Assembly (NCBI GenBank): GCA_964651495.1
Contig: CAZYWP010000119.1
Span: 1-9,818 of the forward strand
Length of the DNA: 9,818 nucleotides
Source: CAZNVB01 sp964651495
GTDB taxonomy: Bacteria; Acidobacteriota; Aminicenantia; Aminicenantales; UBA8522
Direction: 5' to 3'
Shown: one piece after another, positions 1 to 5,557 of the stretch
Layout: each line of letters opens with the position of its first letter
How positions within the stretch are numbered: position 1 is the stretch's first letter
The notes under the pieces: model-generated
The model's database searches: none
Seen by the model: the letters and a program-made list of their open reading frames with translations, nothing else
What the model was told of the DNA's origin: nothing
Made by a program: the position numbers and the translations under genes

Positions 1-1351
1 CGATGCGGTCCTCGCGGAAGCCCAGCTTGCCCGTGGTCCGGAAATTGGCCAGCAGGCAGCGCAGCACCAGCTCATTCCAGCGGTCGGAGTCGAGAAGGGC
101 GGCCGCCGCCAGCGTCCCGAGCATGCTGCGGGCGTTGTCGTCGCCGTAGTAGACTCCGAACCCGTCCATGTCCTGATAATATTTCGGCGTCGTGTTCCAG
201 CCGACCAGCCCGAAGGAGGGGCTTTTGGGATCGGCCCGCGTGCCCTGAGCGAGGGGCGTTCGAAAGTAGATGAAATCATTCAGGTTGGACGCAGCACGGC
301 GGTGGAACTCGTTCCCGTCGAGAGCGGCCGACCAGGCGAATGACATCGAGGCCTCGCCCATGCAGTCATTCCGCAGCCACCAGCGCGCCCGCTGTGTCCC
401 ATCCCAGCCGATGCCGGCGTCGAACCCTTCCAGCATTCCCAGGCTGCCGTCGCCCAGGGGCCAATCCGGGAGCGGCGGGGGAGCGACCCGGTCCGGGTGG
501 CGGCCGGCATCCTCCATCGCCTGTTGCCAGGAAGGGTGGATCAGCAGGCGCGCTTTTTCGAACCAGCGGACGCCCCGGCGGAAGGCCTCGAGCTCAAAAT
601 CGGGGGGCAACGGCGTTGTCAGTGCGTAGGAAGGCCGGACAGACGGCGTCCAGGCAAGGTCCGGCATTTCACATCCGGGACAGAGCCAGCCGAGAATATG
701 ATGCCAGATCCTTTTCCAAGCTTCTGCGGGCGCATAGCGGGCCGTGATAAACTGGCTGAGCTTCGTAGTCGCCACAAGCAGGACTCCGGACGGGCGTTCG
801 AAGAGGATGGGATAGACGTCTTTGGCCGGCAGGCCGTAGACCGCGGTGTCGAAGCCCGCCACGTGCGCCACCACGAGATCGGCCTCCGGCGCTGTCACCG
901 GCACGAAATGACAGTCGTGGATGGCGACAATGCGCAGGCGTTCGAGATCAGGGGAGAAGACGTTCGAGGCAACCACGGCTCGTTCTTTCTGCGTGCGGCG
1001 GGGCGCTCCGGGTTCAAGACCGGGAAGCCAGGATGGATATTCGATGTACAGACGGAGACGCTTGGCCGCAGTGCGCTCGAGCAGGGCAGCGCTGAGCGGC
1101 GTGGTCCGGTCGGGGTAGCCGTCAGCCAGAATGAGTACGCCGTCTCCGGGCCGCGCCTTGGCGATGGCCTCTGCTCCGCTCTCGTGCCTGGGAAGATCAA
1201 TCCCGCTGCTTTTCAACGCAAGATAGAGATCATTGGCGGGCGAGCAGGCCAGGACCAGGGGAAGGACCGGTTGGCGGTTGGGCCGGCACCCCAAGGTCAT
1301 TCCGACGATGGCGGCGAAGACCGCGACTCGGATAGTGAACGGAACTTTCAC
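1..1351 (-). CDS. Probable lipoprotein with alpha/beta N-domain and six-hairpin glycosidase-like domain (partial, 3' end outside window)
   Basis: An open frame runs from a GTG at 1351 through the left edge without a stop, giving 450 visible codons. Residues 1-22 look like a lipoprotein signal: basic start (MKVPFTIR), hydrophobic stretch, then MTLGC with Cys22. The lipobox is not ideal at -3, so anchoring is likely rather than sure. Residues about 28-225 alternate strands and helices (PLVLACSPANDLYLAL, GDGVLILADG, LRIVAIHDCHF, GVLLVATTKLSQF), resembling GATase-like or beta-galactosidase trimerisation-like folds. Residues about 250-450 are helical and Trp/aromatic-rich (WDGTQRARWWLRNDCMGEAS, GFGVYYGDDNARSM), recalling (alpha/alpha)6-barrel glycosidases; this suggests a surface or periplasmic carbohydrate-active protein. 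I do not recognise a named family. The GTG start is chosen because the signal peptide begins there and a strong promoter would start RNA near 1373, which excludes the in-frame GTG at about 1383. The nearest purine-rich RBS (GAGGA, 1367-1371) is 15 nt away, so translation signals are weak. Confidence 0.7.
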   Translation of the reverse strand, partial: MKVPFTIRVAVFAAIVGMTLGCRPNRQPVLPLVLACSPANDLYLALKSSGIDLPRHESGAEAIAKARPGDGVLILADGYPDRTTPLSAALLERTAAKRLRLYIEYPSWLPGLEPGAPRRTQKERAVVASNVFSPDLERLRIVAIHDCHFVPVTAPEADLVVAHVAGFDTAVYGLPAKDVYPILFERPSGVLLVATTKLSQFITARYAPAEAWKRIWHHILGWLCPGCEMPDLAWTPSVRPSYALTTPLPPDFELEAFRRGVRWFEKARLLIHPSWQQAMEDAGRHPDRVAPPPLPDWPLGDGSLGMLEGFDAGIGWDGTQRARWWLRNDCMGEASMSFAWSAALDGNEFHRRAASNLNDFIYFRTPLAQGTRADPKSPSFGLVGWNTTPKYYQDMDGFGVYYGDDNARSMLGTLAAAALLDSDRWNELVLRCLLANFRTTGKLGFREDRI

Positions 1352-1379
1352 GGCGGGATGGCTTAATCCTCGGTTCAAC

Positions 1380-1409
1380 ACTATATGGCCGGATGACCCG
1401 GCGTGTCAA
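1380..1409 (-). promoter_or_regulatory. Sigma70-type promoter for the minus-strand lipoprotein gene
   Basis: Read on the minus strand, a perfect TTGACA (-35, 1409 to 1404) is followed after 18 bp by TATAGT (-10, 1385 to 1380, five of six matches to TATAAT). The predicted RNA start is near 1373, giving a leader of about 22 nt to the GTG at 1351. The match is close to consensus and correctly placed and oriented. Experimental use is inferred. Confidence 0.7.
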
Positions 1410-1439
1410 CAAACAGGAGCAATAGACTCGCGAGCCCGT

Positions 1440-1468
1440 TTTTACATTTCTTTTACAAACGTTTTACG
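1440..1468 (+). promoter_or_regulatory. Three 7-bp direct repeats at 11-bp spacing, candidate OmpR/PhoB-type regulator box
   Basis: TTTTACA at 1440-1446, TTTTACA at 1451-1457 and TTTTACG at 1462-1468 start exactly 11 bp apart. A weaker fourth unit in the same register (1473-1479, GGTGACA, four of seven matches) overlaps the candidate plus-strand -35. On the other strand the units read TGTAAAA. Tandem 7-bp direct repeats with 4-bp spacers, just upstream of or replacing the -35, are the known arrangement of PhoB boxes, and OmpR-family dimers bind such repeats head to tail. A regulator of that family is encoded at 4633-5331, and the repeats sit between two divergent promoters. That this regulator binds here is inference. 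Confidence 0.55.
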
Positions 1469-1473
1469 GCCGG

Positions 1474-1503
1474 GTGACAACCCCAGCGAGCGTCCTCTAT
1501 ATA
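1474..1503 (+). promoter_or_regulatory. Candidate promoter for the ARPP-1 gene
   Basis: GTGACA (1474-1479, five of six to TTGACA) is followed after 18 bp by TATATA (1498-1503, four of six). This would give an RNA start near 1510 and a leader of about 57 nt to the ATG at 1567. The -10 is mediocre, which would suit an activator-dependent promoter, and the 11-bp repeats lie immediately upstream. Confidence 0.4.
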
Positions 1504-1566
1504 TTTGGTGCGATGGACATTGAAACTCGATGAGACCATCAAATCCAATATTAGGAGGACAGTCCG

Positions 1567-2622
1567 ATGAAAAAATCATTCACCCTGGCGCTGGCCGTTC
1601 TGATGGTCGCCCTGCTGGCGGGGGTCAAAACGGCGACGGTCGCAGAGGAAACCCGGAATCCGGTCCCGGATATGGTCAGACGGCTGGAACTCGGCAAGCC
1701 GGTCAGCCACGGCAGCCTGACCATTATTCCAGTCTATCTGGACAGGGTTGTGGACCGCACCCTTTATGCCACTATGGACGATGCCCTGAAGAACGGCTGG
1801 ATCACGGTTTCTGAAGTCGAGGGGGGACGAGTTCCCCAGGTTAAAATCAGCAACCCGTCCAAACACCTGGTCTTTCTGATGGGCGGCGAGATCCTGACGG
1901 GCTGCCGCCAGGACCGCATCCTGGCCGGTGATATCCTGCTTGCCCCAGGCACAAAAGACCTACTGGCGCCCGTCTACTGCGTCGAACAGGGCCGCTGGAG
2001 CCATGTTTCTCAGAGTTTCTTCAGCAAGCAGAACCTGGGGACTCCCGCCCTGAGGGCCAGGGCGCAGGAGAAGTCGCCCGCGGCTCAGTCCGAGATCTGG
2101 GGACACATCGCCGAAGAGAACAAAGTGATGGGCGTGACCTCGGCTACGGGGGCCTACCAGGACGCTTATGAGAAGGAGGAGAACCGCACTCAGATCTTGA
2201 AGATCGAGGAGAAGATGAAAGATATCCCCAGCCTGCACGCCGACACAGTCGGAGTGGTCATCGGCCTAGGGGGTGAGGTTGTCAGCGCGGACATCTTCGC
2301 TAACCCGGACCTCTTTCTCAAGCAGTGGGCCAAGATCCTGAAGTCCTCGGCCCTGTCATCGATCGGAAGCGCCAAGGGAGGCTCGCTCGACCGGGCCGAA
2401 GCGGCGGAATTTCTGAGGTCCTTCCTGGACCGGAAATACCGGAGCCAGTCCGGGCTCGACCTGGGCGTCGAGTACACGTCGATCGATTCCGAGGCCAACG
2501 TCCAGTCTCTGGTCTACAATGACGGTGTGGTGCATCTGGCCGGCTTCCCCCAAGAGAAAGACAGGATCAAGGTCATCCGCGATGAAGAGGGCGATGCGAG
2601 GGTGCAGCTTCGCTTGCGCTAA
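1567..2622 (+). CDS. Secreted ARPP-1 (DUF6569) family protein
   Basis: This 351-residue protein has an N-terminal signal peptide (KK, then the hydrophobic run FTLALAVLMVALLAG, residues 5-19), so it should act outside the cytoplasm. The ARPP-1-like core shows in residues about 95-145: NPSKHLVFLMGGEIL, then TGCRQDRILAGDILLAPGT, then APVYCVEQGRW, the family's GGEIL / QDR / PV-CVE-GRW pattern as I remember it. The family name (ARG and rhodanese-phosphatase-superfamily-associated protein) comes from genomic association with ADP-ribosylglycohydrolases; no catalytic activity is established that I know of, and none is claimed here. Residues 195-222 are charged and helical; 225-260 and 300-330 may form a second half of the domain. 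Cys113 and Cys138 are the only cysteines in the mature protein. The ATG at 1567 has a strong AGGAGG (1553-1558) 8 nt upstream. The kinase gene starts 61 bp after its stop on the same strand, so the two may be co-transcribed and may share an envelope-sensing role (inference). Confidence 0.8.
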   Translation: MKKSFTLALAVLMVALLAGVKTATVAEETRNPVPDMVRRLELGKPVSHGSLTIIPVYLDRVVDRTLYATMDDALKNGWITVSEVEGGRVPQVKISNPSKHLVFLMGGEILTGCRQDRILAGDILLAPGTKDLLAPVYCVEQGRWSHVSQSFFSKQNLGTPALRARAQEKSPAAQSEIWGHIAEENKVMGVTSATGAYQDAYEKEENRTQILKIEEKMKDIPSLHADTVGVVIGLGGEVVSADIFANPDLFLKQWAKILKSSALSSIGSAKGGSLDRAEAAEFLRSFLDRKYRSQSGLDLGVEYTSIDSEANVQSLVYNDGVVHLAGFPQEKDRIKVIRDEEGDARVQLRLR

Positions 2623-2638
2623 CCTTTAAATCTGTGGT

Positions 2639-2644
2639 TATAAT
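2639..2644 (+). promoter_or_regulatory. Possible -10 element ahead of the histidine kinase gene
   Basis: A perfect TATAAT occurs in the 61-bp gap before the kinase gene, about 40 bp from its ATG. No good -35 lies at 16-18 bp; TTGCGC (2614-2619) at 19 bp is poor. It may be an internal promoter or only an AT-rich spacer. No terminator hairpin is seen between the ARPP-1 gene and the kinase gene, so read-through is plausible. Confidence 0.25.
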
Positions 2645-2683
2645 TAATAAGATTTACGGTCGCATGAGCACGCAGGCACGACG

Positions 2684-4636
2684 ATGAAGAGAAAGCGGAG
2701 CACTTCTCACCTGCGGCTGCTCTTTGTCCTGGCCGTCATCATCCCCTGTCTTGTCCTGGGAGTCATAGCCATCCGCTCCATCAACAGGGAAGAGGCCTTC
2801 ATCGAGATGAGGCTCCAGCGGACGATCGACGCCGAACTCGTTCACCTGGTCTCTTTAATGAATGCCGAGCTGGACCGCGTCCGGGAGGAGCTCGCCTCTT
2901 CCCTGCCTGGCGATGTGTTCTCTTCAGCGCAGGACGCCCTGCGCGGGTGGAAGGCCCGCTCCGAGCTGGTCGGTGTCCCCTTCCTGCTCTCTCCGGAATT
3001 GAAGATCATCTGGCCGTCCCTTTCCGGAGCCCTTTCCGACGATGAGCGGGCGTTTCTCAACTGGAACAGGGAATTTATCACCGGTCAGGCACCCATCCCG
3101 GTCTACCAGAATATCGCCCTGCTCTACAGAGATGAGATCGTCAGGACCCAGGAGATTCCGGACAAGAAAGCTGAAGATGCACCTGAACCCGGGAAAGCGG
3201 CCGAAGCGTCTCCTGTGTTTGGGCTGGATAGAGCAAGGCCGGACGTCCTGCCGGAAGAGAAGTCAGGCATCAAAGAACCGAAAACCCAAATCGAAGAGTT
3301 CCAAGCCCAGCAGAAAGCGCTCAGCGAGTTCGAACAAAGCCCCGCCCTCCGCAGGTCCGTCTATGAGCAGGCCCGGGAGAAAGGGCAGCAAACAGCGCCG
3401 CGGACCGTCGCTTCCGGCTCCGCTCTCTCGCCGGAGAAACGGTCCGTGCAGCAGGAATCCATATTCATCTCCGAGCCGCAGCGTTTCAACGAGATCACGA
3501 AGGGCCATGAGAACGGGCTGATCCCGCGCTTTATTCAGGACGAGCTCACTCTTCTCTTCTGGAAGCGGGATTCTTCCGGGGGTTTTTCCGGCTGTGTGAT
3601 TAATGGAGAGGCCTTCCGCGGCCGCCTGGTGAACCTCCTGCCAAGCGTCTATTCCCCGGTTCGAATCCTGACCATCCTGGATGAAAACGGCCGGCCGCTC
3701 ATTGCTTCGGACGATAACGATAAGAGGGACTGGCGGCGGCCTCTGGTGGCCCGTGAGATCAGCGAAAGGCTGCCTCGCTGGGAGGTGGCCGCTTATCTTT
3801 CCAGCCCGGATGCCGTCGCTTCCCGGGCCAACCTGACGGTTCTCATCCTCTGGATTCTCGTGTTTTTCTTGTTTATCGCCATTGCGAGCGGAGGAACGTA
3901 CATCCTGAATACGCTGCGGAACGAGATGCTCCTGGCCCGGCAGAAGACGACCTTTGTCGCCAACGTCTCCCACGAGCTCAAGACCCCCCTCACTTCCATC
4001 CGGATGTTCGCCGAAATGCTCAAAGAGCGCCGCCAGCCCGACCCGGAGAAACAGGAGAAGTACCTGGACCTGATGGTCTCCGAGACCGAGCGCCTGACGA
4101 GGCTCATCAACAACGTCCTCGACTTCGCCCGGATGGAGCGGGGCGAGCGGAAGTACGAGAAAAAGCGGCTGGATGTGGCGCTGCTCTGTGAGGGGCTGAT
4201 CGAAAGCCAGCGGGTGAGGCTCGAGCACTACGGGTTTGAAGTCACCTTCCAGAACGACCTGGGAGAAGCCTTCATCGAGGGGGACGAGGAGGCGATCAAG
4301 CAGGCGCTCCTCAACCTGCTTTCCAACGCCGAGAAGTATTGCGGCGAGATCAGGAAAATCGATGTCGACATCGGTGTCACGCCGGAGTCCGTCCTGATCA
4401 ACGTCAAGGACCGGGGGATCGGAGTCTCGCCGCGGGAAGCGAAAAAGATTTTTCAGGAATTCTACAGGGTGGACGATTCACCCACAGCCAGAGTGAGGGG
4501 GAGCGGTTTGGGGCTTCCGATTGCGCTGCGGATCGTCCGGGATCACGGCGGAGACATCCATTATTTTCCCAGAGACGGAGGCGGGAGCGTCTTTCAAATC
4601 CGCCTCCCCCGTCACAAGGAAGAAGCGCAGCCATGA
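2684..4636 (+). CDS. Membrane sensor histidine kinase with large extracytoplasmic domain
   Basis: This 650-residue kinase should autophosphorylate on His430 and pass the phosphate to the regulator encoded next. It has a basic N-terminus, TM1 at about 10-30 (LRLLFVLAVIIPCLVLGVIA), an outside region of about 350 residues, and TM2 at about 384-408. HisKA spans about 420-486, with the H-box FVANVSHELKTPLTS. The HATPase_c domain follows: N-box ALLNLLSNAEKY (Asn544, Asn548), G1 VKDRGIG (Asp576), F-box IFQEFYRVDD and G2 GSGLGLPIAL (606-614). All residues needed for activity are present. There is no room for a HAMP domain, since TM2 is followed within about 12 residues by HisKA. The sensor region contains a low-complexity Glu/Lys/Gln/Ala/Pro stretch at about 155-265 that looks disordered or coiled; the input signal cannot be told. 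No clear Shine-Dalgarno precedes the ATG at 2684. A 7-codon reading frame (2664-2687) overlaps it as ATGA. The gene overlaps the next gene by 4 bp, so the two are translationally coupled. Confidence 0.92.
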   Translation: MKRKRSTSHLRLLFVLAVIIPCLVLGVIAIRSINREEAFIEMRLQRTIDAELVHLVSLMNAELDRVREELASSLPGDVFSSAQDALRGWKARSELVGVPFLLSPELKIIWPSLSGALSDDERAFLNWNREFITGQAPIPVYQNIALLYRDEIVRTQEIPDKKAEDAPEPGKAAEASPVFGLDRARPDVLPEEKSGIKEPKTQIEEFQAQQKALSEFEQSPALRRSVYEQAREKGQQTAPRTVASGSALSPEKRSVQQESIFISEPQRFNEITKGHENGLIPRFIQDELTLLFWKRDSSGGFSGCVINGEAFRGRLVNLLPSVYSPVRILTILDENGRPLIASDDNDKRDWRRPLVAREISERLPRWEVAAYLSSPDAVASRANLTVLILWILVFFLFIAIASGGTYILNTLRNEMLLARQKTTFVANVSHELKTPLTSIRMFAEMLKERRQPDPEKQEKYLDLMVSETERLTRLINNVLDFARMERGERKYEKKRLDVALLCEGLIESQRVRLEHYGFEVTFQNDLGEAFIEGDEEAIKQALLNLLSNAEKYCGEIRKIDVDIGVTPESVLINVKDRGIGVSPREAKKIFQEFYRVDDSPTARVRGSGLGLPIALRIVRDHGGDIHYFPRDGGGSVFQIRLPRHKEEAQP

Positions 4637-5331
4637 AAAGAGAGATGATCCTGGTGGTCGAGGATGACAAGTCGATTTTGACCGGCCTCAAGGACCTGCT
4701 GGAGGCCGAGGGCTACGCGGTCTCGACGGCCGAGGACGGGGAAGAAGCGCTCCGGGAATATGAGAGGGAGAAGCCGACTCTCATCCTCCTCGACATCATG
4801 ATCCCGGAAAAAAGCGGCTATGACGTCTGCCGGGAGATCAGGAAAAAAGACGAGGTGACTCCCATCCTGATGCTCACGGCCAAAGGGCAGGAAGTGGAGA
4901 AGGTCGTGGGGCTGGAGATGGGAGCGGACGATTATATCGTCAAGCCGTTCGGCGTGAGCGAGCTCCTGGCCAGGGTCCGCGCCCGCCTCCGCCGCTCCCG
5001 GACAAAACCAGCTGTCAGAGACGCCACTCCGATCGCCTTTGGCGACGTGGTCATCGACGCCAAAACTCTCACCGGGAAAAAGGGAAAAAAGACGTTCGCC
5101 ATATCGGCCCGGGAGCTGGCGCTCCTCCGGTTTTTCCTCGACCACGAGGGCGAAGTCATCGAGCGATTCACGCTGCTGGATGAGATCTGGGGGATCCGGT
5201 ATGAAGGGACGACCCGCACCCTGGACCAGCACATCGCCAAGCTGCGGCAGAAGATCGAGGATGACTCCGCCAACCCCCGCTTTATCCAAACGGTCCACGG
5301 CGTCGGCTATCGCTTCCAGTCCGAATCATAG
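4633..5331 (+). CDS. OmpR/PhoB-family response regulator
   Basis: This 232-residue regulator is the evident partner of the upstream kinase. The receiver domain (about 4-120) has the acidic pair Asp11/Asp12, phospho-acceptor Asp54 (LILLDIMIP), switch Thr82 (MLTAKG) and Lys104 (YIVKPF). The DNA-binding winged-helix domain (about 133-230) carries typical Trans_reg_C features: ISARELALLRFFL, then EVIERFTLLDEIWG, the recognition-helix region TTRTLDQHIAKLRQKIE, and the wing FIQTVHGVGYRF. The ATG at 4633 forms ATGA with the kinase stop (4634-4636), and AAGGA lies at 4616-4620, 12 nt upstream. The frame is open further upstream, but that sequence is kinase-coding and would destroy the receiver N-terminus. 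Proteins of this family bind tandem direct repeats about 11 bp apart. Such repeats lie at 1440-1468 before the ARPP-1 gene, making autoregulation of the whole cluster a reasonable prediction. Confidence 0.95.
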   Translation: MKREMILVVEDDKSILTGLKDLLEAEGYAVSTAEDGEEALREYEREKPTLILLDIMIPEKSGYDVCREIRKKDEVTPILMLTAKGQEVEKVVGLEMGADDYIVKPFGVSELLARVRARLRRSRTKPAVRDATPIAFGDVVIDAKTLTGKKGKKTFAISARELALLRFFLDHEGEVIERFTLLDEIWGIRYEGTTRTLDQHIAKLRQKIEDDSANPRFIQTVHGVGYRFQSES

Positions 5332-5365
5332 CCGCCAATTTAAACGCTATAATTTGTGTTATATC

Positions 5366-5448
5366 GTTATTGCGAGCGACTATTGGGAGCGAAGCAATCT
5401 TTGTCTTTCCGGCGGGGATTGCTTCGTCACTTCGTTCCTCGCAATGAC
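5366..5448. repeat. REP-like palindromic intergenic repeat
   Basis: The left arm (5366-5400) and right arm (5415-5448) are imperfect inverted copies. The outer 11 bp (GTTATTGCGAG versus GTCATTGCGAG) match at 10 positions, the inner 10 bp (CGAAGCAATC) match exactly, and the middle differs. The loop is about 14 nt. The motif ATTGCGAG...CGAAGCAATC belongs to a type of dispersed palindrome that I recall from intergenic DNA of many unrelated bacteria. It lies in the gap between two convergent genes, a usual place for such elements, and the long hairpin could help end transcription from both sides. There is no U-run and no transposase nearby. Confidence 0.6.
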
Positions 5449-5557
5449 TTATGACTTAATGCGTTCTTAGTTAGCAAGTTTTTACCGCGATTTTTCCGTC
5501 GATCCAGCGGCAAGAATGATCGATGACTGACTAAGAAAGATAACAACACAAACAGGG
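5449..5557. other. Rest of the convergent gap with an 11-bp inverted repeat
   Basis: Between the palindromic repeat and the M14 gene stop there is no credible gene and no classic rho-independent terminator. One inverted repeat is visible: TTCTTAGTTAG (5464-5474) against CTGACTAAGAA (5527-5537), matching at 10 of 11 positions and enclosing 52 bp. It may be the end pair of a tiny relic element, or chance. Confidence 0.3.

Noticed and set aside
497..1366. 289-codon plus-strand frame opposite the lipoprotein gene
   Set aside because: The minus-strand frame has a near-consensus promoter, a signal sequence and protein-like domain patterns. The plus frame has none.
3263..4228. 321-codon minus-strand frame within the histidine kinase gene
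   Set aside because: It is antisense to the kinase H-box and sensor region and has no protein-like features.
4339..4632. In-frame upstream extension of the response regulator
   Set aside because: It would add 98 residues encoded within the kinase ATPase domain. The ATG at 4633 gives the normal receiver N-terminus with the standard ATGA overlap.
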